A stretch of 64,000 bases of DNA from Leptolyngbya sp. BL0902 (GTDB taxonomy: Bacteria; Cyanobacteriota; Cyanobacteriia; Phormidesmidales; Phormidesmidaceae): the NCBI RefSeq assembly GCF_016403105.1, contig NZ_CP046155.1, forward strand, positions 1,240,001 to 1,304,000, written 5' to 3'. Both the position numbers and the translations under genes were made by a program. Positions 54,484 to 63,776 of this stretch are shown here, in pieces. The notes below the pieces were generated by a model. The model was not told where the DNA came from and made no database searches. It saw nothing but the letters and a program-made list of their open reading frames with translations. The stretch's first letter is position 1, and every line of letters starts with the position of its first letter.

Positions 54484-55386
54484 CTAATCGTCGATCAAGG
54501 ACTGGTCAACTAACGACTCATCAACCAGTGGCCGGGGCTGAAAAAAGGACACCCCCGCCGCCGCTACCATAATCAGCCCAATGGCGACCACCATTTGAGT
54601 GGTCAAGGTTTCGCCCAGGGCCACAAAACTAATGGTGGAGGCGATGGCGGGTTCTAGGCTGAGCAGCACCCCAAACACCTGTACGGGCAGTCGCCGCAGA
54701 GCTGCCATTTCCAGGGAGTAGGGCAAGGCTGACGCCAACAGGGCCACGCCCAAGCCCACCAGCAAAATCCTGGGAGACAGCATGGCCCAGCCCTCTGCTG
54801 CCAGCCCCAGGGGCACCAGCACGATGCCTCCTACGGCCATGGAGAGGGCCAGCCCTTCCCCTCCCCGAAACGCCCGCCCCATCCGGGCAGACAAAATAAT
54901 GTAGACGCCCCAAGCCACCCCCGCTAGTAGGGCAAAGGCCACACCCCAGGGGTCTAGGTTGTTGGTACGCAGGGGCGACAACAGCACCACCCCCACCGCC
55001 GCCAGGGCCACCCACAGCCCGTCTAACCAACGGCGAGAATGCAGCAGCGCCACCAGCAGCGGCCCCGAAAATTCGATGGCCACCGCCACCCCCGTGGGAA
55101 TACGCGCAATGGCCAAATAGAACAGGCTGTTCATCACCGCCAGGGCTAACCCAAAGCTGATCAGTAGGCGATAGTCTGCTGGGGTATGCCCCCGCAGTTT
55201 GGGCCGCTGCCAAGCCATCAACACGATGGCCGCTAGCCCTAGGCGCAACGTGACCATCCCCAACGGCCCCACCTGTCCAAAGATACTCTTGGCCAGCGTG
55301 GCCCCCATCTGGATCGAGATCATGGAGCCAATGACTAGGAATGGGGCGGGCAGGAGGGCAGACCAGGCAGACAGCAAACGCAGCAT
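54484..55386 (-). CDS. EamA-family (DMT) transporter
   Basis: The 300-residue inner-membrane protein has about ten predicted helices in two homologous EamA halves, including GMVTLRLGLAAIVLMAW and PYSLEMAALRRLPVQVFGVLLSLEP. The second half resembles RhtA-type exporters of amino acids or metabolites, but the substrate cannot be read from the sequence. It ends 13 bases from the convergent ABM gene and begins 45 bases after the XRE-domain gene on the same strand. Confidence 0.92.
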   Translation of the reverse strand: MLRLLSAWSALLPAPFLVIGSMISIQMGATLAKSIFGQVGPLGMVTLRLGLAAIVLMAWQRPKLRGHTPADYRLLISFGLALAVMNSLFYLAIARIPTGVAVAIEFSGPLLVALLHSRRWLDGLWVALAAVGVVLLSPLRTNNLDPWGVAFALLAGVAWGVYIILSARMGRAFRGGEGLALSMAVGGIVLVPLGLAAEGWAMLSPRILLVGLGVALLASALPYSLEMAALRRLPVQVFGVLLSLEPAIASTISFVALGETLTTQMVVAIGLIMVAAAGVSFFQPRPLVDESLVDQSLIDD

Positions 55387-55430
55387 AGGAAGCAGACAGG
55401 CGAAGGAGTAGGATCAGGATGTCGTCTAGC

Positions 55431-56180
55431 CTAGTCTGTTGGCGGTGCAACGGGAATCACCTGGGCTCGATGGAGGAGATCTTCACCGTGCCAATAGCCT
55501 AAATGACGCACCTGTACGGCCTGTCCTGGCTGCACCAAGGCCCCCGTGGCTTGGTAAATCTGATGGATTTTGGGATCGTAGGCGACCACGTCCCCCAAGG
55601 TTCCGATGGGGCAAACGGCCCAGGTTTGCAGGAGTTCCTGCCAAGGACGGGCCAGGGGAATCAGCTTACTCGCGGGCAAGCTGGCTTTTTGCTGCGCCGC
55701 CTGGGCCGCATTGGGCCACATCAGCAGCCAGGGTTCGATCACCCTCAATGCCTGCTGCTGCACCTGCCGCCGCAGGTCTTGTTCTTGGGTGGCCAATCGT
55801 TGCTGAAGGCGTGCGTACTCTTGATGTAGCGTTTCCACGGTGACTGCATGGCCCTGGGGCGCGGCTCCATCCGCCGTCCCACCGAGGGCTTCAGATTCGA
55901 CTGACCGACTCCCGGTCCCCGCCGATGGGCCGACGGCGGGCGGGTTAGCGCTGGCCGTAGCGGCATTCCACCGGGCCACCAAGTCCCCCAGTTCTATCCC
56001 CAGGGCTTGGCTTAGCCGTTGCAGGGTTTCCAGGCGCATGGTTGCCAGTTGCCCCCGCCGCAGTTGGTTAATGCTAGACCGCGACACGGCCGCCCGCTGG
56101 CTCAAGGCCCGATAGCTAGGAATGTGGGCCTGGGCCATCAGCCGTTGTAGCAAGTCATCCTGGGGAAACGGGGTGGGCAT
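55431..56180 (-). CDS. XRE-type HTH protein with a GrpE-like C-terminal domain
   Basis: The 249-residue protein has an N-terminal XRE helix-turn-helix (LSQRAAVSRSSINQLRRGQ), then a low-complexity spacer and a coiled coil (YARLQQRLATQEQDLRRQVQQQ). The C-terminal domain ends VVAYDPKIHQIYQAT...VQVRHLGYWHGEDLLHRAQVIPV, matching the beta domain of the DnaK exchange factor GrpE (the usual pattern is YDPxxH...GY..G..LL..A.V). This combines a DNA-binding domain with a chaperone co-factor fold. Partner and target genes are unknown. It sits immediately upstream of the EamA gene and downstream of gcvH. Confidence 0.82.
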   Translation of the reverse strand: MPTPFPQDDLLQRLMAQAHIPSYRALSQRAAVSRSSINQLRRGQLATMRLETLQRLSQALGIELGDLVARWNAATASANPPAVGPSAGTGSRSVESEALGGTADGAAPQGHAVTVETLHQEYARLQQRLATQEQDLRRQVQQQALRVIEPWLLMWPNAAQAAQQKASLPASKLIPLARPWQELLQTWAVCPIGTLGDVVAYDPKIHQIYQATGALVQPGQAVQVRHLGYWHGEDLLHRAQVIPVAPPTD

Positions 56181-56260
56181 GGTTTTGGGGAGAGAGTGCG
56201 CCTTTGCGTGCCCCAGGGCATCCCATGGGTTCCTAGATGAATGCCCTGACCTGCAACGAT

Positions 56261-56653
56261 CTAGCCTTCAACTTGATCTTTATATTCTGCGGCAGACATG
56301 GCATCGTCTAGGTCGTCGAACTTGTCAACCTTAACCTTAATCAGCCAGCCATCACCGTAGGGATCATCGCCAATTTGCTCTGGAGCATCGATCAGGGCGT
56401 CATTGCGCTCTAGCACCTCGCCATCCACCGGAGACTTCAGTTCCTCCACGGCCTTCACCGATTCCACATTGCCAAAGCGCTCTCCCCTTTCCACCGTATC
56501 GCCCACATCAGGGAGTTCTAGGAACACAATGTCCCCCAGTTGGTCGATGGCGAAGGCGGTAATGCCCACCGTGACAATGCTTTCCTCCTCGTCTACCCGC
56601 GCATACTCATGGGTATCTAGATACTTCAAATCTTCGGGATATTCAAACGCCAT
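56261..56653 (-). CDS. gcvH: Glycine cleavage system H protein
   Basis: GcvH shuttles the methylamine group between the P, T and L proteins by a lipoyl arm, needed to recycle photorespiratory glycine. The 130-residue protein has the lipoyl lysine K67 in [12 protein letters not shown], and the characteristic start [17 protein letters not shown] and tail GDGWLIKVK. Length is normal. The partner genes gcvP and gcvT are not in the window. Confidence 0.96.
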   Translation of the reverse strand: MAFEYPEDLKYLDTHEYARVDEEESIVTVGITAFAIDQLGDIVFLELPDVGDTVERGERFGNVESVKAVEELKSPVDGEVLERNDALIDAPEQIGDDPYGDGWLIKVKVDKFDDLDDAMSAAEYKDQVEG

Positions 56654-56877
56654 GGCCTTACCTTTGTCTCCCCTGGAGCAGCGTTAATGGCCTGTATCAA
56701 CAGGTTCCTGTGTGCAAGTTTGCCACGAGTTTGCCCCCTTGGAGCATCAAATTTCCCCCACCCCCTACCTCCCACCCCCTCCCAGCCCAGATCACAAACT
56801 GGCCCTTCTGGCCCAGCGATTTTGGCGCTTATGACTACAATGGGGCATGTCCTTTTGTGTCAGGCATTGCCCCTGCC

Positions 56878-59181
56878 ATGACGAATCCAGATTCTTCTCC
56901 CCCCCCCTCTCCCGCGCCTGCGCCTTCTTCCGCGCCTGCGCCGCCGCGTACTCTCCTAAAGACTGTCACCCAGGCATTTCAGGCTGTTCAGGCGAAGGTA
57001 GACTTTGGCCAACTGTCGGTGAAGCCCGGTTCCCGTGCGGCCTCCTTGGAGGTGGTGGTGGATGGTCAGCCGACGACCTACCCCCTGCTGGGAGAACACT
57101 ACGTAATGGGGCGCAGTTCGTCCCAGTGCGACATTGTGGCGGCCAGTCCCATCGTCAGCCAGGTGCACGCCACCCTGACGCGGGATGAGAACCGTCCGGG
57201 ACAGCCCTTCGTGCTGAAGGATCGCAACTCCACCAACGGCATCTATCGCGGCAAAAAGCGCCTCAGCCGAGTGGTGATGAACCACGGCGATGTCTATACT
57301 CTGGGGCCAGCAGAACTAGCGGATGCCGTCACCCTGCGCTACATCGACCCGCCGCCCTGGTATGTGAAAGCAGCTCGGTACACCCTCTACGGCTTTACCG
57401 GGGTGTCTCTGGCGGTGGGGGTGTGGATTGTGGGAATTGAGTGGCCCAAAATTCCGGTGCGCCCCCTGCCAGATTCGGTGCAAGGCCCGGTGATGGTCTA
57501 CGCCGAGGAAAATGGAGCCCAGGTGCCCCTGCGGGAACAGCGCAACCAGGCCCACCTAGAACTGCAAAGCATGGACGACTTTTCCCCCTACCTGCCCAAG
57601 GCGCTGATTGCCTCCGAAGATACCCGCTTCTACTGGCACCTGGGAGTTGATCCGCTGGGGATTGCGCGGGCTACGGTGATAAACGTGCAGGGGGGCAGCA
57701 TTCGCCAGGGGGGTAGCACCATCACCCAGCAGCTTGCCCGCAGTATCTATCGGGAATACGTGGGCACCGGAGACTCCGCTGGTCGCAAGATTCGCGAGGC
57801 CATTGCCGCCCTCAAACTGGAGACCTTCTACAGCAAAAACAAACTGCTGCTCACCTACATGAACCGGGTCTACCTAGGGGAGAACCTCTACGGCTTTGAG
57901 GATGCGGCCCAGTTCTACTTCGCCAAGCCTGCCAGAGAGTTAACCCTCTCTGAAGCGGCCACCCTGGTGGGCATTCTGCCGGGGCCAAACGCCTTTAACC
58001 CGGTGACAAACTACGACGCGGCGGTGTTTTATCGCGACCGTGTGCTAGAGCGGATGGTGGCCCTGGGCATGGTCAGCCAGGAGGAGGGCCGTCGTGCCCG
58101 TCGTTCTCGCATTGAAATTAGCCCCGAAGCCACCCGCCAACTGCAAAGCACCCGCGCCCCCTACTTCTATAGCTATATTTTTCAGGAGCTAGAGACCGTG
58201 CTGGGGGAGTCTCTGGCGCGGGAGGGGAACTTTATTGTGCAGACAGGGCTTGACCTCAACCTGCAACGGCTGGCCGAAAATGCCCTCACTAGCGACATTG
58301 CCGCCCGTGGCTCGGCCCTGGGCTATTCCCAGGGGGCGGTGGTCACGGTGGATACGGCCTCCGGGGCCATTCGGGCCATGGTGGGTGGGGTCGATTTTGG
58401 GCAAAGTCAGTTTAATCGGGCTTCCCAGGCCCTGCGCCAACCTGGTTCCACCTTCAAGCTATTCGCCTTTGGGTCGGCCCTAGAGCAGGGGATGTCTCCC
58501 CGCCGCACCTTTGCCTGTGATGCCATGACCTGGAACGGCCAGCGGTTTGCGGGCTGTCGGGTGGGGTCGGCCCCCATGGATATGTATCGAGGGATGGCCC
58601 TGTCGGAAAACGTGGTGGCCCTACGCATCGCCAGGGAAGCGGGATTGGGCAACGTCATCGACAACGCCCAGCGTCTAGGGATTACTTCCCGACTGCGGCC
58701 CACGCCGGGGTTAACCCTAGGAGAAAGCGAAGTCACGCCCTTGGAAATTACCGGATCCTTTGCGGCGGTCGCCAACAACGGCATCTGGAACCGCCCCCAC
58801 GGCATTGTGCGGGTGCTAGACAGCAGCGATTGCGCCAACCAAGACGATATCTCCACCTGCCGCGTCATCTACGAATTTGGCCAAGCCGGAGATGCCAACC
58901 GTCCCGCCGTTGACCCTGGGGTGGCTAATACCCTCGTCACCCTGCTGCAAGGGGTGGTGCAGGGGGGAGGCACAGGGCGCAATGCCTTCTTGGGCTTGGG
59001 CGAACACGGCAAAACCGGAACTACCGACGACAGCCGCGACCTCTGGTATGTGGGCACCCTGCCCAGCTACGGACTCACCACCGGGGTGTGGCTAGGCAAT
59101 GACGACAACTCCCCCACCCGAGGCAGCAGTGGCCAAGCCGCCGCCGTCTGGGGGGCCTATATGCGTCAGGTGGTGCGATAG
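56878..59181 (+). CDS. Class A penicillin-binding protein with an N-terminal FHA domain
   Basis: From the ATG at 56878 the protein is 767 residues. It has a proline-rich N-terminus, an FHA domain (about residues 60-160, with GRSSSQCDIV and SQVHATL), one membrane helix (about 168-188), a GT51 glycosyltransferase domain (catalytic E247 in SEDTRFYWH, GGSTITQQLA) and a transpeptidase domain (STFK at 524-527, SEN, and a KTGT motif near residue 720). Both peptidoglycan activities look intact. The FHA part would face the cytoplasm and read phosphothreonine, tying wall synthesis to kinase signalling. Confidence 0.93.
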   Translation: MTNPDSSPPPSPAPAPSSAPAPPRTLLKTVTQAFQAVQAKVDFGQLSVKPGSRAASLEVVVDGQPTTYPLLGEHYVMGRSSSQCDIVAASPIVSQVHATLTRDENRPGQPFVLKDRNSTNGIYRGKKRLSRVVMNHGDVYTLGPAELADAVTLRYIDPPPWYVKAARYTLYGFTGVSLAVGVWIVGIEWPKIPVRPLPDSVQGPVMVYAEENGAQVPLREQRNQAHLELQSMDDFSPYLPKALIASEDTRFYWHLGVDPLGIARATVINVQGGSIRQGGSTITQQLARSIYREYVGTGDSAGRKIREAIAALKLETFYSKNKLLLTYMNRVYLGENLYGFEDAAQFYFAKPARELTLSEAATLVGILPGPNAFNPVTNYDAAVFYRDRVLERMVALGMVSQEEGRRARRSRIEISPEATRQLQSTRAPYFYSYIFQELETVLGESLAREGNFIVQTGLDLNLQRLAENALTSDIAARGSALGYSQGAVVTVDTASGAIRAMVGGVDFGQSQFNRASQALRQPGSTFKLFAFGSALEQGMSPRRTFACDAMTWNGQRFAGCRVGSAPMDMYRGMALSENVVALRIAREAGLGNVIDNAQRLGITSRLRPTPGLTLGESEVTPLEITGSFAAVANNGIWNRPHGIVRVLDSSDCANQDDISTCRVIYEFGQAGDANRPAVDPGVANTLVTLLQGVVQGGGTGRNAFLGLGEHGKTGTTDDSRDLWYVGTLPSYGLTTGVWLGNDDNSPTRGSSGQAAAVWGAYMRQVVR

Positions 59182-59182
59182 G

Positions 59183-59383
59183 TTAGTCGTCGGGAAACTG
59201 CCAGCAGGCAATGTGCTCTACCCGTTGGCTGCCGCAGGCACAGGCTACCTCATCGGAGGAGTCCATCCAGGTGGCATCGCAGTCGCGGCAGTGGCACAGC
59301 ACGTTATTCAAATTAGCCTGGGCAAGGCCAAAGCGCCAACGCTTCAGTTCCTCGGGGCTGAAATGGGAGGGAGGCTGGGTCAT
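59183..59383 (-). CDS. Small cysteine-rich protein of unknown function
   Basis: The 66-residue product has four cysteines in a zinc-knuckle-like order (LCHCRDCDATW and ACACGSQRVEH), which suggests one bound zinc. It looks like a conserved small cyanobacterial protein. It ends one base from the convergent PBP gene and stands alone. Confidence is moderate because of its size. Confidence 0.7.
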   Translation of the reverse strand: MTQPPSHFSPEELKRWRFGLAQANLNNVLCHCRDCDATWMDSSDEVACACGSQRVEHIACWQFPDD

Positions 59384-59642
59384 GGCTATTTAGGGTTCTT
59401 GGCGGTTTGGGGAACGAGGCTGACGCCGCAGATTTCCCACAGGCTAAGGGCCAGCGCAGGTTTCCGCCTTGGGGAAGGGGTCGGCTGGATGAGTAGAGCA
59501 TAACCCATTCTCAGGGGATCACAAGCGGCCTCCTTTGCCGCGATCCAGCCCCCCTTCGAGGTGGCGGGCGAGGTGGCGGGGAGAATCACCCAGGGCATCC
59601 CCATATCTCGTTATGATGAAAGACCGTCTCCTTCTTCTTGCC

Positions 59643-60800
59643 ATGGCTGCTTCTTCCCGGTCAACCGCTCCTTCCCCAGCCCCAGCCCTCAGCGAAGACC
59701 ATTCTCCGGCTATTGCCCAGCCGGAATCAGCGGCGACAGGGCATCCCTTCCATTCTGAACCACCCCCAACCCCAGAGACACAGGGCGGATCTCCCCTCCT
59801 TGGCCAGTCCCTCGAAGCGCTGACGGCCTGGATGGTGGCCCAAGGACAGCCCGCCTACCGGGGTAAGCAGTTGCACCAGTGGCTCTATCAGCAGGGGGCG
59901 CGGTCGCTGCAAGACATCACCGTTTTCCCCAAAGCGTGGCGGCAGCAGGTGGCGGCGGTTTCGGTGGGGCGTTCAGACATTTACCACCGCACCGAGGCCA
60001 GCGATGGCACCGTCAAGTATCTGCTGAAGCTGGCAGATGGGCAAATTATCGAAGCAGTGGGGATGCCTTCCGCCAAGCGGCTGACGGTGTGTGTATCGTC
60101 CCAGGTGGGGTGCCCCATGGCCTGCGATTTTTGCGCCACGGGCAAGGGCGGCTTTTTGCGCAACCTGCACACCCACGAAATTGTCGATCAGGTGCTGACG
60201 GTGCAGGAAGACTTTGGCCAGCGGGTTAGCAATATCGTCTTTATGGGCATGGGCGAACCGCTGCTGAATACGGATAACGTGGTCGCCTCCATCCGCTGCC
60301 TCAATCAAGATGTGGGCATCAGCCAGCGATCCATGACCCTTTCCACGGTGGGCATTCCGGGCCGCATTCGCAAACTAGCCGATGAACAGCTTCAGGTCAC
60401 GTTGGCGGTCAGCCTCCATGCCTCCAACCAAACCCAGCGCCAAGGGCTGATTCCCAGCGCCGGGGCATACCCGCTGACGGAACTACTGGCGGAATGTCGC
60501 GATTATGTGAAGATCACCGGGCGGCGCGTCACCTTTGAATACATCCTGCTGGCGGGGTTGAATGACCAACCCCAACACGCCGCCGAACTGGCCCAACACC
60601 TGCGCGGCTTCCAAAGCCATGTCAACCTCATCCCCTACAACCCCATCAGCGAGGTAGACTACCAGCGCCCCAGCGAAGCCAGCATTCGCGAATTTGTGTC
60701 TCAACTAGAGTCTCGCCACATTGCCGTCAGCGTCCGCTACTCTAGGGGGCTGGAAGAAAACGCCGCCTGTGGCCAACTGCGGGCCTCGAAGGTGGCTTAA
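59643..60800 (+). CDS. rlmN: 23S rRNA (adenine-C2) methyltransferase RlmN
   Basis: RlmN is a radical SAM enzyme that methylates A2503 of 23S rRNA and also tRNA. The radical SAM cysteines are C157, C161 and C164 (CPMACDFC). Family features include MGMGEPLLN, the [15 protein letters not shown] segment and a closing [12 protein letters not shown] with the catalytic cysteine. The first 50 residues are a variable Ser/Pro-rich leader, so the start is uncertain among ATG 59643, 59613 and an upstream GTG or ATG; none has a strong ribosome-binding site. The enzyme core begins near residue 52. Confidence 0.95.
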   Translation: MAASSRSTAPSPAPALSEDHSPAIAQPESAATGHPFHSEPPPTPETQGGSPLLGQSLEALTAWMVAQGQPAYRGKQLHQWLYQQGARSLQDITVFPKAWRQQVAAVSVGRSDIYHRTEASDGTVKYLLKLADGQIIEAVGMPSAKRLTVCVSSQVGCPMACDFCATGKGGFLRNLHTHEIVDQVLTVQEDFGQRVSNIVFMGMGEPLLNTDNVVASIRCLNQDVGISQRSMTLSTVGIPGRIRKLADEQLQVTLAVSLHASNQTQRQGLIPSAGAYPLTELLAECRDYVKITGRRVTFEYILLAGLNDQPQHAAELAQHLRGFQSHVNLIPYNPISEVDYQRPSEASIREFVSQLESRHIAVSVRYSRGLEENAACGQLRASKVA

Positions 60801-60844
60801 CAGCGCAGGGGTTCACAGCAAAGCAACGAGAATAGACCCAAAAG

Positions 60845-62437
60845 CTAGCTGAGCTTGACGACGGCCTGATTGCTCAGGAGGGTATCGCCCGTAAGGATAT
60901 CTTCCACGGTAATCCGCAGGAGGCGATCCGCATCCACAGAGAACAGCACCCGCACCCGGTCGCTGCCGGGAAATCCGGGCGGGTTGAGTTGGGCAATGGT
61001 GCGGGCACCGTCTTTGTCGTTGAGGGGCTGGATGGTGCGGTTGGCCTCGGTGAGTTGGCGGGTGACGAGGCGACCGTTTTCAAAATAGACCTCGGTTTGG
61101 GTGGTGGCTTCCCCCAGTTCGCCAATGATTAGCTCGATGCTGGGCTGTTTTTCCACCGACGCGCCCAGAGTCAATTCCACGGGCAGGGCCATGGGGTAGG
61201 GCTGGCCCTGGGGAATGATGGGATGCCAGCCGTGGGCATTGTTGCGCCGATCCCAGTAGCGGATGCCATAGCTGTGGTAGAGAAAGTCAGACACCTCTAG
61301 CCCCAGGCCCACTTGCAGCGCCCCCTGGGCTACGGCCTCGAAGGGTCGGCTGGCTTTAATCTTGTCGGCAGGAAAGCGCTGCTGCACCCAGGTTTGCACA
61401 GCAGGGATTTGGGCCGTTCCTCCCACTAGCAGGACGGCTTCGATATCCTCTGGGGCCACCCCCTGACGACGGGCCTGCTGAAGCACCTGGTTGAGGCTGG
61501 CCTCTAGACGGTCAAAAAACTGGTGCTGTTGCAGAATTTGGCCGAACTGGTCGCGGCTGAGGCTGAGGTCGTAGGTATCAAAATTCTCGGCGTCAAAGTA
61601 GGCTTCTTGGGCGGTAGCGGCTTCAGACAGCCGAATTTTCAGCCGCTCCGCCAACCGCTGGGTGAGGGCTGTCATCGGTAGGTTCTGGGTTTTGTGGAAG
61701 TAATCCACCAGCCAGTTGTCGATGTCGGCCCCGCCCAGATTCTCCCCCGCCTTGGCTAGCACCCGGGCGGTTTGGGGCTTTTGGGCACTGGGTTGATCGG
61801 CCCCTTTGCGGCCCCACTTCAGCAGAAACCCCATGGGTGCTTTCTCCACCGGGGCAACCAACTGCACCAGCGACCAATCCAACGTGCCGCCGCCAAAGTC
61901 CATCACTAGCAGGGTTTTCTCCTGGGTTAGGCCATAGCCCAGGGCCGCTGCGGTGGGTTCGTCAATCATCTGCACTTGGCCAAAGTCTAGCCGCTCCGCG
62001 AGTTCCCCCAGCCACAGGCGGTAGGCTTCAAAGCTGTCTACGGGCACGGTGAATACTAGACTGTCGCGCTCTCCCGTTTGGGCCTTGGCCTCGGTAAGGA
62101 CAGCCTCTAGAAACCACTGCCCCACTTGGTCAAAGGTGATGGTTTGACCCTCGATTTCTGGCAAAAAGCCGCGCCAGGGAACGCCAATGCCCCGTTTCAC
62201 ATTGCGAAAGAAACGCGGATCGGTGACGACATCTAGGCCGCGATCCCGCACCGCCTGCCCCACCACTAGGCCATCCACCCCAAGCTGTTCTACATAGGCC
62301 AAGCTGGGGATGAGGGGAGGGTCGTTTCCTAACAGGGCACTTAACCCAGGCAGAGCGATGGTTTCCGGCTGCTGGAGGGCTGTATTCCATCGGGTAACAA
62401 CGGTGTTGCTGGTGCCAAAATCGATAGCGAGGGTCAT
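60845..62437 (-). CDS. Hsp70-family protein (DnaK-like, divergent)
   Basis: The 530-residue protein has an Hsp70 nucleotide-binding domain, with LAIDFGTSNTVVTRWN at the start, VQMIDEPTAAALGYGL, LLVMDFGGGTLDWSL and VLLVGGTAQIPAVQ. A short C-terminal beta segment (RVRVLFSVDADRLLRITVED) follows, without the full helical lid of DnaK. It is a shorter Hsp70 paralogue, probably with a restricted set of clients. It has no dnaJ or grpE beside it, and starts 20 bases after the antiporter stop on the same strand. Confidence 0.92.
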   Translation of the reverse strand: MTLAIDFGTSNTVVTRWNTALQQPETIALPGLSALLGNDPPLIPSLAYVEQLGVDGLVVGQAVRDRGLDVVTDPRFFRNVKRGIGVPWRGFLPEIEGQTITFDQVGQWFLEAVLTEAKAQTGERDSLVFTVPVDSFEAYRLWLGELAERLDFGQVQMIDEPTAAALGYGLTQEKTLLVMDFGGGTLDWSLVQLVAPVEKAPMGFLLKWGRKGADQPSAQKPQTARVLAKAGENLGGADIDNWLVDYFHKTQNLPMTALTQRLAERLKIRLSEAATAQEAYFDAENFDTYDLSLSRDQFGQILQQHQFFDRLEASLNQVLQQARRQGVAPEDIEAVLLVGGTAQIPAVQTWVQQRFPADKIKASRPFEAVAQGALQVGLGLEVSDFLYHSYGIRYWDRRNNAHGWHPIIPQGQPYPMALPVELTLGASVEKQPSIELIIGELGEATTQTEVYFENGRLVTRQLTEANRTIQPLNDKDGARTIAQLNPPGFPGSDRVRVLFSVDADRLLRITVEDILTGDTLLSNQAVVKLS

Positions 62438-62457
62438 GGGACGGACGGGTGATGGGC

Positions 62458-63552
62458 CTAGGATCGGTCAGAGGATGGCTTGTGAGGCCAGGTGCGAACC
62501 AGGACGGTGGCTAGGGTAATCACGGTGATGGGAATGACAAACAGCAGCATGATTTGGCTAAACAGGCCCAGGTGGCTATGGTCTGCCGCCCGCAGAATGA
62601 GGTAGGTGGCATAGGCGACATAGTAGCCGCTAAACAGCACCCCTTCCCAACGCGAAATAACGTTGCCCGTGGCAAAAATGGGAATACAGGCCACCGCCAC
62701 CGCCACCATCACGGGTAGGTCAAAGTTGATCACCGCATTGGGAATTGCTATCCCGGTGCCGGAAACCAGGGAGGTCACGCCTAGCACGGTCAAAATATTA
62801 AAAATGTTGCTGCCTACTACGTTGCCCACCGCAATGTCACGTTCGCCGCGCAGGGTAGCGACGACGGAGGTCGCCAGTTCTGGCAGAGACGTACCCGCCG
62901 CCACAATCGTCAGCCCAATCACCAGTTCACTAACCCCAATGGCTGTGGCAATGGCAACGGCTCCATTGATGAACAGCCGTGACCCCAGCACTAGCGTCCC
63001 CAAACCCAGGCCCATCCAGCCCAGGTTGATCAGCCAGTTGTCCTGGGAGGCTTCTTTGAGGCCGTACTCCTGGTCGTATTCGGCCTGCACCTCAGCATTA
63101 TTTTCGCGACGACTAAGGTAGATCAAAAACACGGTGTAGACCGCACCGCCCACCAGCAGAATCACCCCATCGGAGGGCTGGAGGCGCTGATCTAGGGAGA
63201 AGATCAACAGCAGGGCTGAAACTCCGATCATGATGGGTACATCCAGACGAATAAGCTGCTGGGCCACCACCAACGGAGCCACCAAGGCGGACAGCCCCAG
63301 GATGACCAGAACGTTAAAAATGTTGCTGCCGATGACGTTGCCAAGGGCGATATCCCCCTGGCCAGCCAAACTAGACTGAATACTCACCGCCATCTCCGGG
63401 GCACTGGTGCCGTAGGCCACCACCGTGAGGCCGACAATCAGCGGGGAAATACCCAGCAGCCCCGCCAGCCGGGACGCACCCTTTACCAAGGATTCGGCTC
63501 CTACGAGCAACAGTCCGCCCCCAGCAATTAGCAAAAGGATGGCAACGATCAT
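62458..63552 (-). CDS. Calcium/sodium antiporter (CaCA family, YrbG-like)
   Basis: The 364-residue membrane protein has about ten helices with two inverted alpha repeats: GLTVVAYGTSAPEMAVSIQSS and GLTIVAAGTSLPELATSVVAT. Both carry the glutamates needed for cation exchange. The central hydrophilic loop is long (about 60 residues). It belongs to the CaCA superfamily and probably exchanges calcium for sodium or protons at the plasma membrane. It precedes the Hsp70 gene on the same strand. Confidence 0.94.
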   Translation of the reverse strand: MIVAILLLIAGGGLLLVGAESLVKGASRLAGLLGISPLIVGLTVVAYGTSAPEMAVSIQSSLAGQGDIALGNVIGSNIFNVLVILGLSALVAPLVVAQQLIRLDVPIMIGVSALLLIFSLDQRLQPSDGVILLVGGAVYTVFLIYLSRRENNAEVQAEYDQEYGLKEASQDNWLINLGWMGLGLGTLVLGSRLFINGAVAIATAIGVSELVIGLTIVAAGTSLPELATSVVATLRGERDIAVGNVVGSNIFNILTVLGVTSLVSGTGIAIPNAVINFDLPVMVAVAVACIPIFATGNVISRWEGVLFSGYYVAYATYLILRAADHSHLGLFSQIMLLFVIPITVITLATVLVRTWPHKPSSDRS

Positions 63553-63776
63553 ACGTGCAGTCTCACTTGGTCAGTAGGTGGGCTATGGGTCAGGGTCGCA
63601 GAGGATGGATCGTGCCATGGCTGGAGATCCTGGGCCAAACACCGTCGATCTCCACTGGTCGAAGGACACTGCCCTAGGCTTCGATCACAGCTTAGAGGAC
63701 ACACCACCCCCCGTAGGATATTCCTAGGCTAGGATGTTCCTCTGGCAATCTTGCTGCCTTCAACCCAATCTCTAGT

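Noticed and set aside
54629-55450. 273-codon minus-strand frame overlapping the EamA gene
   Set aside because: It is a glycine- and alanine-rich alternative frame of the transporter gene, which itself shows the two EamA halves.
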